From an uncultured Desulfocapsa sp. (GTDB lineage Bacteria > Desulfobacterota > Desulfobulbia > Desulfobulbales > Desulfocapsaceae), in NCBI GenBank assembly GCA_947311475.1, contig CAMZLK010000042.1, positions 1 through 64,000 of the forward strand: a stretch of DNA of 64,000 bases, given 5' to 3'. The number at the start of each line of letters is the position of its first letter. Position 1 is the first letter of the stretch. A program made the translations under genes and the position numbers. The notes beneath the pieces were generated by a model. It was not told where the DNA came from. It worked only from the letters and a program-made list of their open reading frames with translations, and ran no database searches. Shown here piece after piece: positions 25,383 through 34,390 of this stretch.

Positions 25383-26180
25383 ATGAAAGCGAATAAACGA
25401 AAATCAAGGCCAGAATCTTATTCTGACAGGGTATACCGTAAACTGGTTACTTATACAGGTCTTGTTTCCACCACAGTCAGGATAGAAGAAACAGATCTGC
25501 ATATTCTTGCAGAGGATGATGTTACTGAAAAAGCAACTGATCTTATCCTTCAATACAGAGCACAACTTGAACAATACATTCTAAAGAATCCCCAGTTTTC
25601 TGCAAGTCTGGAACCTTTGAAACATGATAAAATTGTACCGCCGTTGATACGGGATATGCTTAATGCCGGAATTGCGGCAGGTGTTGGGCCAATGGCTGCG
25701 GTTGCAGGAACCATTGCAGAATATGTTGGCAAAGGACTGGTAGCGGCCGGATTCCGTGAGGTGATGATTGAAAATGGAGGAGATATCTTTCTGCAAAGAA
25801 ATTCTGACTGTTCGATTGCAATTTTTGCTGGTGAATCCCCCCTTAGCTATAAGGTTGGGATGAATATCAGGTCTGCACAGATGCCCATTGGCATTTGCAC
25901 TTCATCAGGCACTGTGGGACATTCCCTCAGTTTGGGGCTTGCCGATTCCGTTACAGTGCTCAGCAAGTCTACAGCTCTTGCCGATGCTGCTGCGACCCGC
26001 CTAGGGAATGAAGTGGGGCGAAGTGGGAATACAAGGGAAGGCATGCAAAATGGTCTTGCACAAGCAAAAGAAATTCCTGGGATTATTGGTGTGGTGGTGG
26101 TTTGCGGTGAGCTTATTGGGGCATTCGGAGATGTGGAATTGATACAAGTTGACCTGCGGGAGAAATACGAAAATGATTGA
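25383..26180 (+). CDS. UPF0280 family protein (ApbE-like fold)
   Basis: 265 aa. Key blocks: PPLIRDMLNAGIAAGVGPMA, GTIAEYVGKGL, VMIENGGDIFL, ICTSSGTVGHSLSLGLADSV and TALADAAATRLGN. The conserved His in SGTVGHS suggests cofactor or nucleotide chemistry. The family occurs mainly in methanogens, acetogens and sulfate reducers; its biochemical role is not established. Divergent from the CofC-like gene; overlaps the next gene by 8 nt. Confidence 0.85.
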   Translation: MKANKRKSRPESYSDRVYRKLVTYTGLVSTTVRIEETDLHILAEDDVTEKATDLILQYRAQLEQYILKNPQFSASLEPLKHDKIVPPLIRDMLNAGIAAGVGPMAAVAGTIAEYVGKGLVAAGFREVMIENGGDIFLQRNSDCSIAIFAGESPLSYKVGMNIRSAQMPIGICTSSGTVGHSLSLGLADSVTVLSKSTALADAAATRLGNEVGRSGNTREGMQNGLAQAKEIPGIIGVVVVCGELIGAFGDVELIQVDLREKYEND

Positions 26181-26538
26181 AAATAAAAAGAGTGTGGAGA
26201 AAAGAATTGGTGCTCGCCGGCATCTGGTTTTTTATCTTCGAATATTTGATGGCCTGAGTAGCAGGGTACTTGGTCATCTCATGGATATTTCTCCCAGTGG
26301 ACTCATGTTACTCAGCGATGAACCAATAGCAGTTAACGAAGAGTATCGCATGCGGATGCGGCTGCCTGCAGAAATATCAGAAAACAGTAATGAAATACTT
26401 TTTAAGGCAGTGAGCAGGTGGTGCAAGAAGGATGATAATCCTGATTTTTATGTAACCGGCTTTCAGGTTCAAGAGATGGATAAAAAGACCAAAGAATTAA
26501 TCACACTTCTCATTGATGAGTTTGGCTTTGTGGATTAG
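26173..26538 (+). CDS. PilZ-domain protein
   Basis: 121 aa from ATG 26173, inside the end of the UPF0280 gene (8-nt overlap). The c-di-GMP signature is present as RIGAR (R-x3-R) and DISPSGLML (D-x-S-x2-G). A stand-alone PilZ protein likely to be a c-di-GMP effector; the target is unknown. Its last 4 nt overlap the end of rfbD, tail to tail. Confidence 0.85.
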   Translation: MIENKKSVEKRIGARRHLVFYLRIFDGLSSRVLGHLMDISPSGLMLLSDEPIAVNEEYRMRMRLPAEISENSNEILFKAVSRWCKKDDNPDFYVTGFQVQEMDKKTKELITLLIDEFGFVD

Positions 26539-27416
26539 TGAGGAGTGGCTTCTTTGATGAGTTCTTTTTTATAGAGTTTCACAAAATGATCAATGTCTTC
26601 CTGCCAGGTCTTGAATACAGAAAGCCCTGCCTGTTTTAATCTGTTGTTTTCAAGTATGGAGTTTGCTGGACGGTGTGCCGGAGTTGGATATTCTTTTGTG
26701 GTACATGGGGAGATGTTGTAAGGAATTGCCATGGCATCGAGAAAGTAACATGCGCCTTCATACCAGGTGGAAGCATCTTCTGCAGTAGCGTGTGCTATGC
26801 CTTGCATTGTGTTTGACAAAACAGCTTCGGTCTGACGGGCAAGCGTGGCTGTCCATGTGAGTGACCCGAATTGATCGTTCACCACTTTTAATTCACGGGT
26901 AGAGTCTGTTAACGCGAGTTTTAGCATTGTTTTCAGGAAGTTATTTCCTTTTATTCCGTAGAGCCACGCTGTGCGGAGAATTAAATGGTTGCTGGAATGA
27001 ACGCTTATGGCCTCCTCTCCTGCAAGCTTACTTTGGCCATACACGGAAAGTGGCGCGGTGGGGTCGCTTTCAATATAGTTTTCATTCGCTGCTTTGTTAC
27101 CATCAAACACATAATCAGTTGAGATGTGGATCAACCTTCCAGCGATTACTTCCATTGCAATGGCCAGGTTCTCGGGGCCTTTTGCGTTCACTGCAAATGC
27201 CTGGTCTTTTTCTGTTTCACAGTTATCAACTGCAGTGTAGGCAGCGCAATTTATGAGCACATCTGGCCGTTCTTTACGAATAACAGATTCGACTGCGGCT
27301 CTACTGCTGATATCAAGTTCTTTTGAGCCAAGCGATACAACGTTATGCTCTTTACTAAGGAGTGTGTTGACATCACGCCCCAGCTGTCCATGGCCTCCTG
27401 TTATAAAAATTTTCAT
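26535..27416 (-). CDS. rfbD: dTDP-4-dehydrorhamnose reductase
   Basis: 293 aa. NAD(P)-binding [13 protein letters not shown], catalytic region [10 protein letters not shown] and [10 protein letters not shown] (Y-x3-K), and RTAWLYG. Last step to dTDP-L-rhamnose. Its start overlaps the end of rfbA by 4 nt. The epimerase rfbC is at 43181 and rfbB is not in the window, so the pathway genes are scattered. Confidence 0.94.
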   Translation of the reverse strand: MKIFITGGHGQLGRDVNTLLSKEHNVVSLGSKELDISSRAAVESVIRKERPDVLINCAAYTAVDNCETEKDQAFAVNAKGPENLAIAMEVIAGRLIHISTDYVFDGNKAANENYIESDPTAPLSVYGQSKLAGEEAISVHSSNHLILRTAWLYGIKGNNFLKTMLKLALTDSTRELKVVNDQFGSLTWTATLARQTEAVLSNTMQGIAHATAEDASTWYEGACYFLDAMAIPYNISPCTTKEYPTPAHRPANSILENNRLKQAGLSVFKTWQEDIDHFVKLYKKELIKEATPH

Positions 27417-28303
27417 GGAAATGCAGACCCTGATTCAGTTTCAGATACAATATCCAGAAGATATTGTCCATATTGGTTTTTTAACATATCCTGAGCCAGT
27501 GTTTTCATCTGTTTCGAGTCTATATAACCCAGGCTGTAGGCGATCTCCTCCACACAGGCAACTTTCAGGCCCTGTCGGTCCTGTACAGCCTGCACGTAAC
27601 TCGATGCCTGTTGCAGCGATTCGTGGGTGCCGGTATCCAGCCAGCAGAATCCACGACTGAGTGGTTGAACGCGAAGCTTACCGCGTTGCAGGTACTCCAT
27701 ATTTACATCCGTAATTTCAAGTTCTCCCCGTGGGGATGGTTTGATATTTTCTGCGATGTCGATGACATCATTGTCGTAAAAATAGAGACCGGGAACAGCG
27801 AATTTGGATTTAGGTTTGTCAGGTTTTTCGTCAATACCCACGACTGTATTGTTATTGTCAAATTCGACAACTCCATAGCGCTCAGGATCCTTCACCGGAT
27901 ATCCAAAAATCAGCCCACCTTCTGACAGTGCTGCGCATTCCTCAAGAATGTGGGAGAATCCGGAGCCGAAAAAGATGTTGTCTCCCAGTATGAGAGCCAC
28001 ATTATCTTTTCCTATGAAGGACTTGCCGATGATAAAAGCCTGAGCCAGGCCTTCAGGTTTTGGTTGTTCTTCGTAGCTGATAGAGAGTCCAAGGTGGGCT
28101 CCGTCACCAAAAAGTTGTTTGAATTGTGGCAAGTCATGTGGGGTGGAGATGATTAAGATATCCTTTATACCTGCCAACATGAGGACAGACAGAGGGTAAT
28201 AAATCATAGGTTTATCGTAAACGGGGATAAGCTGTTTAGAGAGAACTCTGGTCAGAGGATAGAGTCTGGTGCCGGAACCGCCGGCAAGGATTATACCTTT
28301 CAT
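27413..28303 (-). CDS. rfbA: Glucose-1-phosphate thymidylyltransferase
   Basis: 296 aa. [16 protein letters not shown] nucleotide motif, [24 protein letters not shown] and [13 protein letters not shown], all RmlA. Makes dTDP-glucose for rhamnose synthesis. First gene of rfbA-rfbD. Confidence 0.95.
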   Translation of the reverse strand: MKGIILAGGSGTRLYPLTRVLSKQLIPVYDKPMIYYPLSVLMLAGIKDILIISTPHDLPQFKQLFGDGAHLGLSISYEEQPKPEGLAQAFIIGKSFIGKDNVALILGDNIFFGSGFSHILEECAALSEGGLIFGYPVKDPERYGVVEFDNNNTVVGIDEKPDKPKSKFAVPGLYFYDNDVIDIAENIKPSPRGELEITDVNMEYLQRGKLRVQPLSRGFCWLDTGTHESLQQASSYVQAVQDRQGLKVACVEEIAYSLGYIDSKQMKTLAQDMLKNQYGQYLLDIVSETESGSAFP

Positions 28304-28510
28304 AATACTCTTGAGGTTGAAGGATGATATTGTTTTTGATATATTATTAGGAGATTGTCCGAGAATCCCCTTTTACCCAAACTCTTCAGAATTGTTAAAA
28401 AATAATGCTGCTAATATCAAACGCATAGCCGTGCTAATTTTTTAAAATTCTTCGATTTTGACCAAAATGCCTATTCTCAGATAAGCTTCTTGTATAAATA
28501 CGTCAGTTCA
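28304..28510. other. Intergenic stretch with a short shared motif
   Basis: About 200 bp between rfbA and repeat B. CAAAATGCCTATTCTC near 28457 is repeated almost exactly near 38588, downstream of glnD. No gene seen. Confidence 0.4.
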
Positions 28511-28623
28511 TTAGTGCCTTACTCCATGATTCCTACAATAAAAAACAAGAATATGTGAGAGTAAAATAATTTCAAAGGCTATGAATAGCAACAAGGCACT
28601 TACTTGCAGTTTACCTGCGTTAG
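28511..28623 (+). repeat. Family B repeat, upstream of manB
   Basis: 113 bp, a compact full copy: TTAGTGCCTTACTCC to GCAGTTTACCTGCGTTAG; terminal hairpin GCAG-TTTAC-CTGC. Confidence 0.82.
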
Positions 28624-28677
28624 ATTTGCAGTATAGTAAACCTGTTTGAAAATAATACTCTAAAATTGGATTAATTA

Positions 28678-30039
28678 ATGAGCGTGATCATTCCAGCTTG
28701 CTTTAAGGCTTACGACATAAGAGGCAGAGTTCCAGATGAATTAAATCCTGAGCTTGCACAAAAAATAGGGCGAGCTTTCGCCGTTATTTTTAACCCCCGA
28801 AAGCTCGTGGTCGGCCATGATATACGACTGAGCAGTCCCGATTTGACAAAAGCTCTGGTTGAAGGACTGTTGGAATCTGGTGTTGATGTCCACCATCTTG
28901 GGCTTTGTGGTACGGAAGAGATTTATCATGCAGCTTTCAGTCTTGAAGGTGAGGGGGTGGACGGAGGCATAGTGGTTACTGCCAGTCATAATCCTGCTGA
29001 TTATAACGGAATGAAATTTGTGACAGTTGGGGCACGTCCAGTAACCGGAGAATCCGGCTTAAAAAGAATGGCAGAGTTGATTGTAACGGACACTCTTCCA
29101 GAACCATCTGTGAAAAAAGGCAGAGAAAGCTTTGCAAAAGATAAAAAGGCCTATATTCAACATCTTCTTGGCTATGTGAAACCGGATGAACTCATGCCAC
29201 TCAGGCTGGTGCTTAATAATGGCAATGGCTCTGCCGCACCAGTGATTGATCTGCTTGAAAAAGAGTTGCCCTTTTCCTTCATAAAGGCTTTTCATGAACC
29301 GGACGGCACCTTTCCAAATGGTGTTCCTAATCCTCTGCTCCCTGAAAAACGTGAAGAGACAGCAAGGCTAGTGCGCGAACATGGTGCCGACTTTGGGGTT
29401 GCCTGGGACGGTGACTTTGATCGCTGCTTTTTCTGGGACGAAAAAGGGGACTTTATTGAAGGCTACTATGTGGTTGGGTTGCTGGCACTGGAATTGTTAA
29501 ATCAAAAACCCGGCGGAAAAATACTCCATGATCCGCGTCTTATTTGGAACACCAGAGAGTTGGTAGAGGCCGCAGGCGGAGTGCCTGTCATGGCCCAGAC
29601 AGGACACGCGTTTATTAAAGAACGTATGCGCCGGGAAGATGCCATTTATGGTGGTGAGATGTCAGCACACCACTATTTTAAAAGTTTCGGCTATTGTGAC
29701 TCTGGTATGATTCCCTGGCTGCTTGTGGCTTCTTTGCTTAGTCGAAAAGAGGTAACGCTTTCTTCTCTTGTGAGGGATTGCAAGGCTGCATATCCTGTTT
29801 CCGGTGAAATCAATAATATTGTGGCCGATCCTGATGCCGTGATAGCACGTATTGAGAAGCAGTTTTCCACAGGAGAAAAGGATTATACTGATGGCCTTTC
29901 TGTGTCTTTTCCTGAATATCGTTTCAATATACGAAAATCAAATACTGAACCATTGTTACGATTGAATGTTGAAAGTCGTGGAAATATAGAGTTGCTTGAT
30001 GAAAAAACTGAAGAATTATTGAAGATTATTAAATCTTAA
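28678..30039 (+). CDS. manB: Phosphomannomutase/phosphoglucomutase
   Basis: 453 aa. Starts with FKAYDIRGRVPDELN; the phosphoserine loop is VVTASHNPADYNGMKF, the metal loop DGDFDRC, the sugar loop GGEMSAHHYF and the phosphate loop RKSNTEPLLRLN. Interconverts mannose-6-P and mannose-1-P (and often glucose phosphates). Followed after 17 nt by manC, so a GDP-mannose supply operon. Confidence 0.94.
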   Translation: MSVIIPACFKAYDIRGRVPDELNPELAQKIGRAFAVIFNPRKLVVGHDIRLSSPDLTKALVEGLLESGVDVHHLGLCGTEEIYHAAFSLEGEGVDGGIVVTASHNPADYNGMKFVTVGARPVTGESGLKRMAELIVTDTLPEPSVKKGRESFAKDKKAYIQHLLGYVKPDELMPLRLVLNNGNGSAAPVIDLLEKELPFSFIKAFHEPDGTFPNGVPNPLLPEKREETARLVREHGADFGVAWDGDFDRCFFWDEKGDFIEGYYVVGLLALELLNQKPGGKILHDPRLIWNTRELVEAAGGVPVMAQTGHAFIKERMRREDAIYGGEMSAHHYFKSFGYCDSGMIPWLLVASLLSRKEVTLSSLVRDCKAAYPVSGEINNIVADPDAVIARIEKQFSTGEKDYTDGLSVSFPEYRFNIRKSNTEPLLRLNVESRGNIELLDEKTEELLKIIKS

Positions 30040-30056
30040 AAAGGATACCTGATAAA

Positions 30057-31466
30057 ATGCCAAAAATTCAACCCGTTATTCTTGCCGGAGGTACCGGATC
30101 CCGTTTGTGGCCCCTGTCTCGCGAGCTGTATCCAAAGCAATTGTTACAGCTTATAGATGATACCTCGCTGCTTCAAACCACTGTGCTTCGTGTCTCACAG
30201 CTCGACGAGGTTTTGCCGCCATTACTTGTGGTTGGTGAAGAACATCGTTTTATAACGCGTCGACAGATTGAAAATCTCGAATTAGGAGAGGATTGTAAAA
30301 TTCTCCTTGAACCGATTGGACGAAATACTGCTCCTGCGGTCTCTGGTGCTGTGGAATATTGCGCATCTGAAACAGATGAAGATACGATTTTACTAATTCT
30401 TCCGGCAGATCATCTGATTCTTAGAAAAGCAGCTTTTCAGGATGCTGTGGCAAAGGCCGTTGAACTGGCAGACGAAGGGAAAATTGTTACATTTGGAATA
30501 GAACCGCAGCATCCTGAAACCGGTTATGGCTATATTGAACAGGGTGAGGGGAGTTCTGTTCAGTCATTTTGTGAAAAACCAGACCTTGAAACTGCTCAAT
30601 CCTATCTCGATAAGGGCAATTATTATTGGAATAGCGGCATGTTTGCCTTTTCCATCAAAACTTTTCGTGAAGAAATGGAACGATTTGCGCCAGAAATACT
30701 CTCCTGTATGCGGGAAGCTGTTTTACTTGGAAGTAAAGATGGGAATTTTTTCAGGTTGGATGAAGCTGCAATGACCAGATCCCCCAGTGATTCTCTTGAT
30801 TATGCGCTCATGGAAAAAACAGACCGTGCTGCAGTTGTGGCTGCTGATCTTGACTGGAGTGATATCGGTTCCTGGCATGCACTTTGGGAGGTGTCCCACA
30901 AAGATGGTGACGGGAATGTGACCCTGGGCGACGTAATCATGGAAGATACCAGAAATTGCCTGGTACGTTCCGAGAACACTCTTGTTACTACTGTTGGGCT
31001 TGAAGACACTCTGGTGGTGGAGACGTCCGATGCCGTTTTGGTGGCACCTTTATCACGAGCACAGGATGTGAAGAAGATTGTCAGTAAATTAAAGATAAAC
31101 AGCAGAGATGAGTTTAGGCTGCATCGTACCGTACACAGACCCTGGGGAAGCTATACTGTACTTGAACAGCATGAAAGGTATCAGATAAAGCGAATTACCG
31201 TAAGCCCTGGGTCAAAGCTTTCGCTCCAGATGCATCACCATCGCCATGAACATTGGGTTGTTGTTTCCGGAACTGCACGTATTACAAATGGGGAAGAAGT
31301 TTTTCTTTTGTATGAAAACCAGTCAACATATATCCCTTCCGGTGTGATGCATCGTCTGGAAAACCCTGGTGTTATAGATCTTGAACTTATTGAGGTTCAA
31401 AATGGCAGTTATTTGGGTGAGGATGATATTGTACGTTTTGAGGACGATTACGGTAGGCAGGAATAG
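30057..31466 (+). CDS. manC: Mannose-1-phosphate guanylyltransferase / mannose-6-phosphate isomerase
   Basis: 469 aa, bifunctional type II PMI. Residues 1-340 are the pyrophosphorylase (VILAGGTGSRLWPLSRELYPK). Residues 350-469 form a cupin isomerase domain with HRPWGSYTVLEQ, LQMHHHRHEHWVVVSGTA and ENQSTYIPSGVMHRLENPG. Makes GDP-mannose for exopolysaccharide or LPS. Confidence 0.94.
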   Translation: MPKIQPVILAGGTGSRLWPLSRELYPKQLLQLIDDTSLLQTTVLRVSQLDEVLPPLLVVGEEHRFITRRQIENLELGEDCKILLEPIGRNTAPAVSGAVEYCASETDEDTILLILPADHLILRKAAFQDAVAKAVELADEGKIVTFGIEPQHPETGYGYIEQGEGSSVQSFCEKPDLETAQSYLDKGNYYWNSGMFAFSIKTFREEMERFAPEILSCMREAVLLGSKDGNFFRLDEAAMTRSPSDSLDYALMEKTDRAAVVAADLDWSDIGSWHALWEVSHKDGDGNVTLGDVIMEDTRNCLVRSENTLVTTVGLEDTLVVETSDAVLVAPLSRAQDVKKIVSKLKINSRDEFRLHRTVHRPWGSYTVLEQHERYQIKRITVSPGSKLSLQMHHHRHEHWVVVSGTARITNGEEVFLLYENQSTYIPSGVMHRLENPGVIDLELIEVQNGSYLGEDDIVRFEDDYGRQE

Positions 31467-31516
31467 GCAGGAACTGAAGGTTTTCGGTCAGTTTTTGCCA
31501 AAAGGTTGACGGGCCT

Positions 31517-32620
31517 CTATGGATGCTCAGGGAAAAGATTGTGGATGGCTTCTTTTTCTGCCGTTATAACGCCCCGCTCAGTAATCAGGCCAGTTACTAA
31601 TCGTGCTGGAGTGATATCAAAGCTGTAATTCAGGGCGCGGGTTCCCGGTGCTGTGAGCTGAATGGTTTCGATATTACCATTTTTGTTTATGCCACTGATG
31701 GCAGTTATTTCATCACCTGACCGTTCTTCAATGGGAATGTCATTCCCGTTATCAATTTCCCAATCAAAGGTAGAAGAGGGCAGGGCCACATAGAAAGGGA
31801 TATCGTTGTCATGCGCAGCGAGAGCTTTCAGGTAGGTACCTATTTTGTTGGCTACGTCACCTGTGTGAGTTGTGCGGTCTGTCCCTACAATAACCATATC
31901 CACCATACCCTGCTGCATCAGGTGGCCACCAGCATTGTCTGTGATAAGTGTGCAGGGGATGTTTTCCTGTTGCAGTTCCCAGGCTGTGAGCTTTGCCCCC
32001 TGATTCCAGGGGCGTGTTTCATCCACCCACACATGAATATCGATCCCTGCATCCCTTGCCGCATAGATGGGTGCTGTTGCACTCCCATAATCCACAAAGG
32101 CAAGCCAACCGGCATTGCAGTGAGTAAGTATATTGATGGTTTTACCCTGTTTGGCTTTGCTGAGATCTGTTATGATATCCAAGCCATGCACGCCTAGTGT
32201 CCTGCAGAATTCTGCATCTTCGTCAGTTATTTCACAGGCGGTATCAAAGGTGAGTATTTTTTTATCTTCCTCGGTTTTTCCTTTATTTACAGCTTGCAAC
32301 ACCCGATCAACCGCCCATTTAAGGTTCCTTGCTGTGGGCCGACTTCTGTCCAACAGTTGTGCTGCCTGCTTTAAGGTTTCAGCCAGGTGCCCTTCTTTGG
32401 CATTCACAGCTGCCAGATGCATTCCAAAACCGGCTGTGGCTCCAATTAACCCAGCTCCTCGTACGTGCATATCTTTGATGGCAGCAACAGCATCATCGAG
32501 AGTGGAAAGTGTTTCGATGACAAATTTGTGGGGCAGTTTCCTCTGGTCAATGATCATGACTGTTTCGTTATTTTCGGGATCAGGCCAGATGGTTCGGTAG
32601 TGCTGTTTGTTTATCTTCAT
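31517..32620 (-). CDS. mtnA: S-methyl-5-thioribose-1-phosphate isomerase
   Basis: 367 aa. Typical MtnA blocks MHVRGAGLIGATAGFG, ILTHCNAGWLA (catalytic Cys), VDETRPWNQGAKLTAWEL and VGTDRTTHTGDVANKIGTY (catalytic Asp). Acts in methylthioadenosine salvage. The related aIF2B-like and ribose-1,5-bisphosphate isomerases lack this full set. Stands alone. Confidence 0.93.
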   Translation of the reverse strand: MKINKQHYRTIWPDPENNETVMIIDQRKLPHKFVIETLSTLDDAVAAIKDMHVRGAGLIGATAGFGMHLAAVNAKEGHLAETLKQAAQLLDRSRPTARNLKWAVDRVLQAVNKGKTEEDKKILTFDTACEITDEDAEFCRTLGVHGLDIITDLSKAKQGKTINILTHCNAGWLAFVDYGSATAPIYAARDAGIDIHVWVDETRPWNQGAKLTAWELQQENIPCTLITDNAGGHLMQQGMVDMVIVGTDRTTHTGDVANKIGTYLKALAAHDNDIPFYVALPSSTFDWEIDNGNDIPIEERSGDEITAISGINKNGNIETIQLTAPGTRALNYSFDITPARLVTGLITERGVITAEKEAIHNLFPEHP

Positions 32621-32845
32621 TAGGGGACGCCACGGTTTATTTTTTGTAAAAGAATCCAGATAAAAATCGAATAATGGAAAGTAAACGATTTTTTCCGATT
32701 CGACAAGAATTGGATGTCCTGGAAATTACAAAATTGGAAGAAAATGGTGCAAATGTAACACAAATGTAATCTTTTGTGTGGCGGTTTGAGGGGCGTGATC
32801 AGCATAGAAGTACTTTTTTGGTGTCTTAGTGGTGGAATCTCTTTC

Positions 32846-32861
32846 TGGCACGGCAGTTGTA
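32846..32861 (+). promoter_or_regulatory. Sigma-54 (-24/-12) promoter for amt
   Basis: TGGCACGGCAGTTGTA fits TGGCACG-N4-TTGCA with a single mismatch (T for C in the -12 GC). Spacing is exact. It lies 165 nt before the first amt, a gene class commonly under NtrC/sigma-54 control. Confidence 0.72.
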
Positions 32862-32938
32862 TATATTTGTGGATCATATTGGAAAATCAAAAAGATCGCA
32901 GCAATGATTTGGGAGATTTGTTGTTGCGACTCTAAGTA

Positions 32939-32982
32939 AGGAGCCGTCCGGAAATTGTCCAACTTATTTCCGGACGGCTCCT
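32939..32982 (+). promoter_or_regulatory. 17-bp perfect hairpin in the amt leader
   Basis: AGGAGCCGTCCGGAAAT pairs perfectly with ATTTCCGGACGGCTCCT around a 10-nt loop (TGTCCAACTT). No T tract follows, so a simple terminator is unlikely. It sits between the sigma-54 promoter and the start codon and may affect mRNA stability, or act as an operator. Confidence 0.6.
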
Positions 32983-33026
32983 AATTCGGGAAGGGAGATC
33001 CTGATTAAATTCCTATGGAGGAGAAA

Positions 33027-34250
33027 ATGATTAGTGCTGCGGATACCGCCTTTATTCTGGCGGCGGCGGGGTTGGTGTTGTTGATGACACCGGGACTCGC
33101 CCTTTTTTATGCTGGAATGGTTCGAAGTAAAAATGTACTCGGAACCATGATGCAGAGTTTTTTTATGATAGGTCTTATTTCCATTGAGTGGGTTTACCTG
33201 GGCTATTCAATGTCCTTTGGCCCGGATATTGGCGGGGTGATTGGAGGTTTGTCCTGGTTTGCTTTAAATGGTGTGACAACTGCACCAAGTGCTGATTACG
33301 CAACTACAATTCCGCAAATAGTCTTTATGATTTACCAATGTATGTTTGCGATTATAACCCCGGCCCTCATTACTGGTGCCTTTGCAGAAAGGGTTCGTTT
33401 TGTACCGTTTCTTATTTTTGCTCTGCTGTGGGCCGTTCTTGTCTACAATCCAGTCTGTCACTGGGTATGGGGAAAAGGTGGATGGCTTGGAAACATGGGT
33501 GTGATGGATTTTGCAGGTGGTTTGGTTGTTCATGTAACCTGTGGCGCGGCAGCACTTGCTGCAATACTTGTCATCGGGCCACGGAGTGGTTATGGAAAAC
33601 GAAGTTTTATACCCCATAGTTTGCCCATGGCCTTTATCGGAACAGGTCTTCTCTGGTTTGGCTGGTTTGGCTTCAATGGTGGATCGGCACTGGCAGCAGA
33701 TGAAGTCGCAGCCACTGCTTTTGTGGCAACACATCTTGCGGGGATGGCAGGTGTTCTCATGTGGGTGCTTATGGAATGGATTATCCTTGGAAATGCAACC
33801 ACACTTGGTGCGATGTCAGGTGCCATTGCAGGGCTGGCAACGATAACCCCTGCTGCCGGATTTGTCGGTCCAAACTCTGCAATCGCCATTGGTTGTATTG
33901 CAGGTATGATTTGCTTTGCGGCAGTAAATTTAAAAGTAAAATTAAAGCTTGATGATTCCCTCGATGTTGTCGGGATTCATGGAGTGGGTGGGGCTGTTGG
34001 AACCCTCTGTCTTGGGATTTTTGCATCAACAGCAGTAAACCCTGGAGGTGTGGACGGCTTGCTTGCAGGTAATGTGGCACAACTGGGGAAACAGGCCTTT
34101 GGAGTATTGGTAGTTGGAAGTTACACCCTTGTTGTGAGCTGGATTTTATTGAAAATTGTCCATGGCACAATGGGGCTGAGGGTTACTGAGGAGGCTGAGG
34201 TTGCAGGCCTGGATTATACTGAACATTCAGAGACTGCATACAATAGCTAA
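33027..34250 (+). CDS. amt: Ammonium transporter Amt, first copy
   Basis: 407 aa from ATG 33027, preceded by GGAGGAG. Polytopic, with about 11 membrane segments. Amt hallmarks include TPGLALFYAGMVRSKNVLGTMM, the twin-His region (FAGGLVVHVTCG and DVVGIHGVGGAVGTL) and LWFGWFGFNGGSA. Imports ammonium and is usually gated by PII, encoded downstream. The TAA stop comes from a repeat B inserted in reverse. Confidence 0.95.
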   Translation: MISAADTAFILAAAGLVLLMTPGLALFYAGMVRSKNVLGTMMQSFFMIGLISIEWVYLGYSMSFGPDIGGVIGGLSWFALNGVTTAPSADYATTIPQIVFMIYQCMFAIITPALITGAFAERVRFVPFLIFALLWAVLVYNPVCHWVWGKGGWLGNMGVMDFAGGLVVHVTCGAAALAAILVIGPRSGYGKRSFIPHSLPMAFIGTGLLWFGWFGFNGGSALAADEVAATAFVATHLAGMAGVLMWVLMEWIILGNATTLGAMSGAIAGLATITPAAGFVGPNSAIAIGCIAGMICFAAVNLKVKLKLDDSLDVVGIHGVGGAVGTLCLGIFASTAVNPGGVDGLLAGNVAQLGKQAFGVLVVGSYTLVVSWILLKIVHGTMGLRVTEEAEVAGLDYTEHSETAYNS

Positions 34251-34358
34251 CGCGGATAAACCGCAAGTAAGTGCCTTGTTGCTTATGCTAATAATTTGAG
34301 TTTGAAACACTTTTGATTTTCTTGCTTTTTATTATAGCTTTTCAGGAGTAAGGCATTA
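34247..34358 (-). repeat. Family B repeat, inverted, providing the amt stop codon
   Basis: Reads on the minus strand from TTAATGCCTTACTCC to GCGGTTTATCCGCGTTAG. The terminal CTAA at 34247-34250 contains the amt TAA. It fills the space between the two amt genes. Confidence 0.82.
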
Positions 34359-34390
34359 ATTATTTGAATACGATTTTTAAGGAGTAGGGA

